Virus record (IMG/VR): IMGVR_UViG_3300031758_008194
Span: 1 to 29,684 of that record
Length of the DNA stretch: 29,684 nucleotides
Origin: a virus
Reading direction: 5' to 3' (one strand)
Shown in pieces: positions 24,027 to 29,644 of this stretch. Each line of letters opens with the position of its first letter. The stretch's first letter is position 1. Below the pieces are notes generated by a model. That model ran no database searches, was not told the origin of the DNA, and saw nothing but the letters and a program-made list of their open reading frames with translations. The translations under genes and the position numbers were made by a program.

Positions 24027-25708
24027 TTTTTTGTCAAAACATAATTCTCTATTACCAATATATCTAATCCTATATCCAAAAATGTTTTTATTGCAGTTTC
24101 GGGATTCATAATCATAGTTTGGTCTTTTACATTAAATGATGTGTTTAAAACTATTGGATAACCATTCTTTTTTTCTAATGCTTCCAATAATCCATACACC
24201 CTTTCACATTGCGTTTTCTTTAATGTTTGTATTCTCGCAGTTCCATCAATATGGGTAATAGCAGGTAATTTACCTCTATATTCTTTTCTTACTGAAACGA
24301 TTTGATTCATATAAGGGACTTCTTTATCCCATTCAAAATAGAAGGTTTTAGCCTCATCTTTTACTATTGGAGCAAATGGTCTAAACCCTTCTCTTTTTTT
24401 AACAATTTGATTGATTCGACCTTTCATTGTAGGATTCTTTGGGTCAGCAAAAATAGAACGATGGCCCAATGCTCTAGCTCCCAACTCCAATCTACCTTCG
24501 AACCAACCAACAACTTTTCCATTTGAAATTTCAGTTGATACCAAATCGATAATTTCATAATCAGATAATTTTTTATATACTAATTTATTACTATAATTTT
24601 TTAATAATTGGAAAATATACTCATTTGAAAATTTTGGCCCTAAATAAGGATTTGTATTATTTCTTCTTTCTGTGTTCTTACCTCTATAATATGAATTAAG
24701 GCAAGCTCCAATTGAAGAACCCGAATCCGATGGTGAATATGGAATCCAAACATTTTTAAATCCTGTCTTTTTGCTTATTTTTCCGTTTGCAGTTCCGTTA
24801 TAAGCACAACCACCTCCTAACACCAAATTATCACATTTTGTTTGCTTATGTAATTCTTTTAATAAACGAAAAAAATACATTTCATAAATGAATTGTACTG
24901 TTGCCGCTAAATCTTTATGTTGTTGTGTTAATTCTTCATTCGGTAATCGAGGTAGAAGGTTTAAATGAGTTGAAAGATTTGATGTGAACATTACCTCATC
25001 ACTTTTATGGTAATTGAACATCTTCATATTCAATTTATAGATGCCCTTTTTAGATGGGTATATAATCTCTCTAAACTTATCTATAAATGTACGAGGGTTT
25101 CCATAAGGTGCTAACCCCATTACCTTATATTCACCCTCATTTGGTTTAAATCCTAAAAAGGCAGTAAAGGTTGAATAGAACATACCTAATGAATGTGGGA
25201 AAATAGTAGAATCTAATTTTTCCCAATCATTACCTTCTGCTTTTGCTAATACAGTAGTTTCCCATTCTCCTACACCATCTACACTTAATACGGCTGCCTC
25301 ATCAAATGGTGAAGTGAAATATGAATAACCAATATGTGAATCGTGATGTGAATTAAATTTTATTTCCGCATTTGAAAATAAAAATTTGAACTGATTCTTT
25401 AAACCCAAATATTGTTTTAACCCCTTTACACCAAATTTAAATGCATCTTTTATTTGCCAATTTGATAAACACATTGAAACAACTCTATGTGTTTTTACTA
25501 ATGGATTTTCATAAAAACAAACCTCTTCAATTTCTTCAAAGGCTATTTTTGATTCATTCATTATCCAATTTATTGATTTATGTGGAAATGAACTATCATG
25601 CTTTATACCACTAAATCTTTCTTCCTCTACTGCTAAAATTACCTTCCCATCCTTCACTAAACATACTGAACTATCGTGGTAAAAGCAGCTTATTCCTATA
25701 CTAATCAT
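24023..25708 (-). CDS. Carbamoyltransferase, NodU/CmcH/TobZ family
   Basis: This 561-residue protein is full length for the family. The N-terminal YrdC-independent kinase-like half opens ISIGISCFYHDSSVCLVKDG, VEEERFSGIKHDSSFP, with H11 in the conserved HDSS. SHHDSHIGYSYF (H121, H122, H125) and SVDGVGEWET (D144) match the metal-binding residues of TobZ. The second half has LVLGGGCAYN, WIPYSPSDSGSSIGACL, and FEGRLELGARALGHRSIFAD, then GFRPFAPIV, the strongest family signature. By family it transfers carbamoyl from carbamoyl phosphate, via carbamoyl-AMP, to a hydroxyl of a sugar or related acceptor. It lies three bases after the gp55-like gene and overlaps the SGNH gene by four. All key motifs look intact. 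The acceptor is not shown by sequence: a modified DNA base and a surface or virion glycan are the main options. Confidence 0.95.
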   Translation of the reverse strand: MISIGISCFYHDSSVCLVKDGKVILAVEEERFSGIKHDSSFPHKSINWIMNESKIAFEEIEEVCFYENPLVKTHRVVSMCLSNWQIKDAFKFGVKGLKQYLGLKNQFKFLFSNAEIKFNSHHDSHIGYSYFTSPFDEAAVLSVDGVGEWETTVLAKAEGNDWEKLDSTIFPHSLGMFYSTFTAFLGFKPNEGEYKVMGLAPYGNPRTFIDKFREIIYPSKKGIYKLNMKMFNYHKSDEVMFTSNLSTHLNLLPRLPNEELTQQHKDLAATVQFIYEMYFFRLLKELHKQTKCDNLVLGGGCAYNGTANGKISKKTGFKNVWIPYSPSDSGSSIGACLNSYYRGKNTERRNNTNPYLGPKFSNEYIFQLLKNYSNKLVYKKLSDYEIIDLVSTEISNGKVVGWFEGRLELGARALGHRSIFADPKNPTMKGRINQIVKKREGFRPFAPIVKDEAKTFYFEWDKEVPYMNQIVSVRKEYRGKLPAITHIDGTARIQTLKKTQCERVYGLLEALEKKNGYPIVLNTSFNVKDQTMIMNPETAIKTFLDIGLDILVIENYVLTKK

Positions 25709-25711
25709 ATT

Positions 25712-26437
25712 TTAAAAAAATGTATCTTCTTCTATTTCGATATCACCTGTATTTAAAAATTCTTCTAAAATTCTATCTTGATGAACTTTCATTATCGAAA
25801 TAACTTTTGTTATGTAATGTGTTTTGTATCCCGTCATTTCTCTTATTAAGAGATAGAGGCTTTTTTTATTAAAATTCTCTATGTAATCAACCCTTCTAAA
25901 CAATTCTAATATAGCATCTGCGATTTGTATATCTCTTTTCTTATCGAATACTGAATTTAATTTTTTATCCCAATAATCTAACATTATTACTCTAAATTCA
26001 GCGTGATTACTATCAGTTTCAATTGCTACGGTATCTTCAGCAGGATTCCAACTCTCAGGCATTGCTGACATCAAATCGTTTTGTTTATATCTTTTATAGT
26101 TGGAATTATTTAATAGAATAAAATGGTTTAGCGCCATTCTGGTAAAATAAGAAAATGCTTTTCCCTTACCTTCCTGAAACATATGAATTTTATAAATCAT
26201 TTGTGAAACAACCTCTCTTTTCACATCACCCGCCCCATCATCAAAATATGAAAACTTATAAGTGTTCAATACATTTTCTGCTAACTTTTCAAAAGCGTAT
26301 TGTATTCTTTCTTTGTAAAGTTGGTTTTTAACTCTTTGGTCGGTTGTTTTATTATATTCAATTATAGCTTGTTCGGTATCCAAAGTAAAATACATTTTAT
26401 TCTTTGGAGTTCTAGGTTTTCTTGTTTTCGCAGGCAT
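25712..26437 (-). CDS. 55: RNA polymerase late sigma factor, T4 gp55-like
   Basis: This 241-residue protein has a basic, disordered N-terminus (PAKTRKPRTPKNK). A sigma region 2-like core lies at about 35-125: KNQLYKERIQYAFEKLAENV, then GKGKAFSYFTRMALNHFILL, with the aromatic run that melts the -10 element. Helices follow, and the acidic C-terminus ends EIEEDTFF. T4 gp55 (185 residues) replaces sigma-70 on late promoters and uses an acidic-hydrophobic C-terminus to bind the sliding clamp gp45; the tail here is of that kind. No region 4 is visible, as expected for gp55. It is two bases after the 82-residue gene and three before the carbamoyltransferase. It is the probable reader of the TATTTATA octamers in this window. 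Confidence 0.85.
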   Translation of the reverse strand: MPAKTRKPRTPKNKMYFTLDTEQAIIEYNKTTDQRVKNQLYKERIQYAFEKLAENVLNTYKFSYFDDGAGDVKREVVSQMIYKIHMFQEGKGKAFSYFTRMALNHFILLNNSNYKRYKQNDLMSAMPESWNPAEDTVAIETDSNHAEFRVIMLDYWDKKLNSVFDKKRDIQIADAILELFRRVDYIENFNKKSLYLLIREMTGYKTHYITKVISIMKVHQDRILEEFLNTGDIEIEEDTFF

Positions 26438-26438
26438 A

Positions 26439-26687
26439 TTATTCTAAAATGTTTTCAAATGATTCTATCTCGTCTTTTATTTGCGTAAAAACACTACCAA
26501 CATCATCATCTTTTTCAAATAATTCTTTACTATCTATTTCTCTAATTGAATTTAATAGTTGTATGTATTTTTCTCTTCGATTTGATATAAAATTTTCATA
26601 ATACTCTAATTTATTAAGAGTATTAACTATACCATAAACTAATACACCAATTACTAAACACAAAAATACTATTATAAAAATTTCCAT
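26439..26687 (-). CDS. Small single-pass membrane protein, conserved-type
   Basis: This 82-residue protein has an N-terminal membrane helix at residues 3-24 (IFIIVFLCLVIGVLVYGIVN). A cytoplasmic-type helical segment (NKLEYYENFISNRREKYIQL) follows, then SIREIDSKELFEKDDDVGSV, an acidic FxKDDDVG motif that I recall from small proteins near gp55 in other T4-like phages. I know no function. It sits 11 bases after the 98-residue gene and one base before the gp55-like gene, so it is co-transcribed with the sigma factor. A membrane tether for something in the sigma operon is possible but unsupported. Confidence 0.78.
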   Translation of the reverse strand: MEIFIIVFLCLVIGVLVYGIVNTLNKLEYYENFISNRREKYIQLLNSIREIDSKELFEKDDDVGSVFTQIKDEIESFENILE

Positions 26688-26698
26688 AATTTAATTTT

Positions 26699-26995
26699 TT
26701 ATGCTTCACCCTTCTCACCGAAATAAGGATACGATTCTATAATTTCAGTATCTTCTTTTTTCAATTTATCTAACTTTGATTGAAAATCTAATTTAACCTT
26801 AACTATATCAATTTTTTTATTCATTATCTCTAATAAATCCTCATTAGAAATCACACCTTTATCGATTATTAAATCAGTCATTGATGCTATAAGAATTTCA
26901 GCCTCAACTAATCGTTTAGATAGGTTATTTATAGCAACGGTTTGATTATCTAAAATCTTAACTATATTTTTAATATCGTTTTCGGTTAATTTCAT
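26699..26995 (-). CDS. Small helical protein, unknown function
   Basis: This 98-residue, soluble, charged protein looks wholly helical. KLTENDIKNIVKILDNQTVA and NNLSKRLVEAEILIASMTDL are amphipathic with a heptad pattern, and KLDFQSKLDKLKKE follows near 75-88. It begins six bases after the stop of the deformylase-like gene. I considered T4 gp33 (the late coactivator, 112 residues, also near sigma genes in some phages). The C-terminus SYPYFGEKGEA lacks the acidic-hydrophobic clamp tail expected of gp33, so I leave it unnamed. Confidence 0.72.
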   Translation of the reverse strand: MKLTENDIKNIVKILDNQTVAINNLSKRLVEAEILIASMTDLIIDKGVISNEDLLEIMNKKIDIVKVKLDFQSKLDKLKKEDTEIIESYPYFGEKGEA

Positions 26996-27001
26996 TTTTT
27001 A

Positions 27002-27550
27002 TTACATTATAGTATATCCATTATCGATATACTTTTGTATGTGTTTATATTTAATTTGCTCAATCAACCCATCGGGTGATTTTGCCATAACCAACTGATT
27101 TCTTTCATATTTTACCTGCGATACAACAGGTCTATTTACATTTCTATCCGCAATCGTAATACCATTTAAGCTATCAATCATTTGTTGAGCATAAATCGTT
27201 TCGTTTAATCCTTCTTTATCTTCTTCAGTTCCTTCGAAAATAACCAAGCCTAAATTATCTGATTGGACTTCAACTCTTACTGCCCTATTAACATATCTAT
27301 ACTTTCTTAAATCATCAAATTCCGAAACTTCTTGTGACAAGATAGATTCGTTTGAATACTTTAAGATAGTTGGATTGATTAATAATAAAGGAGTTTCAGA
27401 ATTAATTACAAATGCTCTAAATGGTAACCCAATTGATTGTGTCGATGCAGCGTAAAAGTTATTTTTTTTACAATAAGAAATTAGCCGCTTTCTAATTACC
27501 TCCTCATCAGTTTTATTGAATGGAGTTGATTCAATTTTTTTTAATTTCAT
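27002..27550 (-). CDS. Peptide deformylase-like protein lacking the metal ligands (probable pseudoenzyme)
   Basis: The 182-residue protein keeps the deformylase fold pattern but not the catalytic centre. Motif I (normally GxGLAAPQxG) is FYAASTQSIGLPFRAFVIN at 32-50, keeping the Gln (Q38). LLLINPTIL follows as in the family. Motif II (EGCLS) is replaced by SQEVSEFDD with no Cys. Motif III (QHEIDHLNG) is QQMIDSLNG at 122-130: both His ligands are lost (Q123, S127), the catalytic Glu is Met (M124), while Asp126 and the LNGI-x-DR frame remain. So all three metal ligands and the general base are missing. By family deformylase removes formyl from new proteins; this one should not. A regulatory, scaffold or ribosome-binding role is an inference. 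It is the first gene of the sigma-factor operon, 13-20 bases downstream of a Bacteroidetes-type promoter. Confidence 0.75.
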   Translation of the reverse strand: MKLKKIESTPFNKTDEEVIRKRLISYCKKNNFYAASTQSIGLPFRAFVINSETPLLLINPTILKYSNESILSQEVSEFDDLRKYRYVNRAVRVEVQSDNLGLVIFEGTEEDKEGLNETIYAQQMIDSLNGITIADRNVNRPVVSQVKYERNQLVMAKSPDGLIEQIKYKHIQKYIDNGYTIM

Positions 27551-27569
27551 ATTATTTTGCTTAATATAA

Positions 27570-27600
27570 CAAATGTAGGGAAAAATTTTATAATTTCAAA
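27570..27600 (-). promoter_or_regulatory. Bacteroidetes-type promoter: TTTG, 19 bp, TACATTTG
   Basis: On the coding strand TTTG (27600-27597) is followed by a 19-base AT-rich spacer and TACATTTG (27577-27570). This fits the Bacteroidetes primary-sigma consensus TTTG-N19-21-TAnnTTTG exactly, in a 50-base gap just upstream of the ATG at 27550. It should be read by unmodified host polymerase, and would start the deformylase-like / gp55-like / carbamoyltransferase operon. Confidence 0.75.
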
Positions 27601-27870
27601 CTATTCCTTATTTTTTTTATGTGTAATCCAATAGTTTACAGCATTTTGGTCATTAATCCATTTATTTTTATCACTCCAATCAAAACTAGGTCTAGCATAA
27701 TATGGTAACATATCTTTGGCTACTAATGCTCTATTTGGATGTGCAGTAAATTTATCGATTAATCCATCTCCATCGGTATCATATCCATCTATTGAGCCAT
27801 CTCCATCTAAATCAATACCTCTTCTACTATAATCTCTTTGTAAGGAATTTAAAACTATATCTTCAAAGAC
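27601..27870 (-). CDS. C-terminal extension read in the -1 frame (calcium-binding repeats), no start codon of its own
   Basis: A 89-codon open stretch runs from a GTC codon at 27870 to a TAG at 27601-27603. It carries GIDLDGDGSIDGYDTDGDGL then IDKFTAHP: two DxDGDGxxD motifs 11 residues apart, as in EF-hand-like, dockerin or thrombospondin type-3 calcium-binding loops. The rest (AKDMLPYYARPSFDWSDKNK, WINDQNAVNYWITH) is ordinary-looking protein. In this frame no ATG, GTG or TTG occurs before the motifs; the frame is closed by a TGA upstream of the slippery run. It is therefore most simply a -1 frameshift extension of the membrane protein (346 + 89 = 435 residues), or the fused end of a gene split by a homopolymer error. 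An internal ATG (residue 53 of the extension) would lose the calcium motifs. Confidence 0.72.
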   Translation of the reverse strand, partial: VFEDIVLNSLQRDYSRRGIDLDGDGSIDGYDTDGDGLIDKFTAHPNRALVAKDMLPYYARPSFDWSDKNKWINDQNAVNYWITHKKNKE

Positions 27871-28907
27871 TTTTTTTTTAAAGATTCTTCATATCGTTCT
27901 TTAGCTTCAATTAAAGCATCAACGGGTTCGGTAGGCGTGTTTATTGAATCAAAGAATACTTCCGCATCCTTTTCAGATTGTAGAATATTTTCTACTATTG
28001 GTGGGGTTTCTTCTTCTTTTGATAAAATTTTTCCATTAAAATTGGTATTTTGTGAATTATTTTCCACTAAATCCTCTTTTTTATCACCATACACCTCATA
28101 TAAACCTAATTTCTGATCATTTTTCATCATTTCGGTTAAAATCTCTTTTTGCTTACGCTTTTTATCGGTAATCAACCCATTAAATGCTATTATAAGTGCA
28201 ACTGCCAACGGATCAAACACAAAAACTATGATAAAAATGAAAAATTTTACCACATTATTAAGGGAAACATCAAATGCTTCAGCTACAAATCGAAATCCAC
28301 CAACTTCTCTCTCTAAATCGATGTTTTTGTTCTTAATGTTGTTGATTGAATCTAATGCAACGTTGTTCTGAATGGTTAATTCATCTATTCTTTTCGATAT
28401 TTTAGTAATTTCTGAATCCGCATTACGAACCATTTGGGAAAGACGTGATGTTGAACCATTTCTTTCCACTACTTTAGAAATGTTCGCCTCCTGGGAGTTA
28501 CGAATGTTTTGCTGATTGGTTAATTGAGTTGTGTATCTTTCAATCTCTTTATCATTTTTATTGATTTGAGTTTGAAATACTGCAACATCTCTTTCAATTT
28601 TTTGTAATTCTAAATTTTGTTGTTGGAAGGCATTGGAAAGGTATCCAAAAATACCAGCAGATGTAATTAACATAAGAATACCTACTGATAAAGTAAGATA
28701 CCATTTATTAAATCCATGTATTGAATCCCACATTTGCTTTAAGTAGGTTGCAGCAACCAATTTGGCAAATTCTAATGAACCTGCCATCACCATTACTGAT
28801 AATGATGCTCCAGCAAATAATACCCCTAAACCTGTAACTGAAAAATATGCAGCACAACCTGCTACCAAAATTGCTGAAAAACCTACTAAGATTTTTAACC
28901 AATTCAT
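27855..28907 (-). CDS. Multi-pass coiled-coil membrane protein (zero-frame product)
   Basis: The zero-frame product has 350 residues and four predicted membrane helices. Two lie in the N-terminal 60 (ILVGFSAILVAGCAAYFSV; then GVLFAGASLSVMVMAGS), a third is at about 70-92 (LTLSVGILMLITSAGIFGYL), and the fourth is at about 218-245 (FFIFIIVFVFDPLAVALII). Between the third and fourth, ~95-210 is a long heptad coiled coil, probably in the periplasm or cytoplasm depending on orientation. The tail is polar and ends in KKKSLKI. I know no assigned function for such phage proteins. The last codons lie on an A9 run. A -1 slip there would replace the last four residues by an 89-residue calcium-binding-type extension. 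It follows the 58-residue gene by one base under a late-type octamer. Confidence 0.83.
   Translation of the reverse strand: MNWLKILVGFSAILVAGCAAYFSVTGLGVLFAGASLSVMVMAGSLEFAKLVAATYLKQMWDSIHGFNKWYLTLSVGILMLITSAGIFGYLSNAFQQQNLELQKIERDVAVFQTQINKNDKEIERYTTQLTNQQNIRNSQEANISKVVERNGSTSRLSQMVRNADSEITKISKRIDELTIQNNVALDSINNIKNKNIDLEREVGGFRFVAEAFDVSLNNVVKFFIFIIVFVFDPLAVALIIAFNGLITDKKRKQKEILTEMMKNDQKLGLYEVYGDKKEDLVENNSQNTNFNGKILSKEEETPPIVENILQSEKDAEVFFDSINTPTEPVDALIEAKERYEESLKKKSLKI
27870..27876 (-). other. Putative -1 ribosomal frameshift site A AAA AAG within an A9 run
   Basis: On the minus strand the zero frame reads TTA AAA AAA AAG TCT; the heptamer A AAA AAG is the classic dnaX-type slippery site. 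A -1 slip after AAG gives GTC TTT GAA, the exact start of the 89-codon open stretch. The full run of nine A residues lies at 27871-27879. A possible UCUUUG/CAAAGA stem lies just beyond it, but it is weak and too close to the slip to be a convincing stimulator. RNA polymerase slippage on the A9 run would give the same fusion. Confidence 0.6.
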
Positions 28908-28908
28908 T

Positions 28909-29085
28909 TTATCCTAAGTCTAATAAATCGTTGTTACCTTCAACTAAATTTTTAACTTCTTCTAATAATCTAATTGCTTCCGTATTGTTAGCCGGTCTCG
29001 CTCCCTTCATCATATCCAAAACAATTCTTAATCTTTGATTGATTGCTTCATTGTTGTCTTGAATTCTTTGTTTAAATTTTGCCAT
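28909..29085 (-). CDS. Small helical protein (58 residues), unknown function
   Basis: An ATG at 29085 opens 58 codons to a TAA at 28909-28911. The product starts MAKFKQRIQDNNEAINQRLR and continues through IVLDMMKGARPANNTEAIRL to a Leu/Asp-rich end (EGNNDLLDLG). It is polar, helical and lacks a membrane segment; no family is recognised. Support comes from context: a TATTTATA octamer ends 16 bases before its ATG, an intrinsic terminator lies just beyond, and its stop is one base before the ATG of the membrane-protein gene (TAAAATG). It is therefore the first gene of the unit that includes the frameshift candidate. Confidence 0.78.
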   Translation of the reverse strand: MAKFKQRIQDNNEAINQRLRIVLDMMKGARPANNTEAIRLLEEVKNLVEGNNDLLDLG

Positions 29086-29101
29086 AAAATTGATTTGTTT
29101 A

Positions 29102-29109
29102 TATAAATA
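29102..29109 (-). promoter_or_regulatory. Putative late promoter octamer TATTTATA
   Basis: The coding strand reads AATATATATTTATATAAAC. The octamer ends 16 bases before the ATG of the 58-residue gene, directly downstream of the terminator of the heat-shock gene. The spacing equals that before the 76-residue gene at 3623, where the octamer is also followed by TAAA. Confidence 0.6.
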
Positions 29110-29116
29110 TATATTA

Positions 29117-29146
29117 ATAAAAAAGGGAAGATATAAATCCTCCCTT
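29117..29146 (-). terminator. Intrinsic terminator after the small heat-shock gene
   Basis: On the minus strand AAGGGAGGAT-TTAT-ATCTTCCCTT forms a 10-bp stem with one G-U pair and a four-base loop, and runs into six T residues. It lies 26 bases after the Hsp20 stop codon and ends just before the next promoter octamer. Confidence 0.88.
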
Positions 29147-29171
29147 ACTAAATATAGAAATAAAAATCTAA

Positions 29172-29564
29172 TTATCCAACTTTTAGCGAAAGTTTTTTAG
29201 GTTTAGATTCTTCTTTTCTTTCAACAATGAATGTCAAGATACCATTCTTAACTTCTGCTTTAGCACTTCTACCATCTAAATCTTTACCCAAAGTAATTCT
29301 TTCATCGATGTTAGCAACTAATTCAGTAAATGGTGTTTTATCTTCACCTTTTTTTGCTTTTACTTCTATTTTGTCTTCATAACAATTAATCTCAATGTTT
29401 TTCGGGTCATGCCCTAAAACTGATAATGCAATAAATGCTTTATCATCTTTTACCTCAACCGCAAATTTTGAGGGAACATAGGTATGAGAATAAGTTTCCC
29501 ATAGCGGGGTTTTGTCTGCAACCATTAATTTGTCAACGAATCTGTCGAAATCTGAATAGAACAT
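29172..29564 (-). CDS. hsp20: Small heat-shock protein, Hsp20/alpha-crystallin family
   Basis: This 130-residue protein shows the alpha-crystallin domain from about residue 30 to 125. VPSKFAVEVKDDKAFIALSV and GHDPKNIEINCYEDKIEVKA give the beta2-beta5 strands. DERITLGKDLDGRSAKAEVK, then NGILTFIVER is the conserved A-x-x-x-N-G-x-L-x-(I/V) region that ends the domain. The N-terminal arm (FYSDFDRFVDKLMV) is short, as in phage and cyanobacterial-phage members. By family it holds unfolding proteins, ATP-independently, in the cytoplasm. Here it could help fold or protect phage capsid or tail proteins, or guard against host stress. It is single-gene, with its own terminator at 29117-29146. The next promoter begins right after, so it is separate from the membrane-protein unit. 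Confidence 0.92.
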   Translation of the reverse strand: MFYSDFDRFVDKLMVADKTPLWETYSHTYVPSKFAVEVKDDKAFIALSVLGHDPKNIEINCYEDKIEVKAKKGEDKTPFTELVANIDERITLGKDLDGRSAKAEVKNGILTFIVERKEESKPKKLSLKVG

Positions 29565-29636
29565 AGTTTTAAGTTTTTAAGTTTACTTATAGTATTCAAT
29601 TCTTATACCACCACCCCTTTTGTTACAAAATACTGA

Positions 29637-29644
29637 CAAAATTA
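29637..29644 (-). promoter_or_regulatory. Candidate Bacteroidetes-type -7 element TAATTTTG for the heat-shock gene (weak)
   Basis: The coding strand has TAATTTTG, which fits the TAnnTTTG -7 consensus, 72 bases before the ATG at 29564. A TTTG lies upstream but only 14 bases away, shorter than the usual 19-21, so the pair is imperfect. Further downstream, TTTTGTAACAAAA is a small inverted repeat that could be an operator. I see no TATTTATA octamer here, consistent with expression that does not need the late sigma. Confidence 0.3.

Noticed and set aside
26699-26995. The 98-residue protein as T4 gp33 late coactivator
   Set aside because: Its C-terminus (SYPYFGEKGEA) lacks the acidic-hydrophobic clamp tail of gp33; size alone is not enough.
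27841-27870. Stem UCUUUG/CAAAGA downstream of the slippery run as a frameshift stimulator
   Set aside because: Only six pairs, a 23-base loop and no spacer; it is not listed as a feature.
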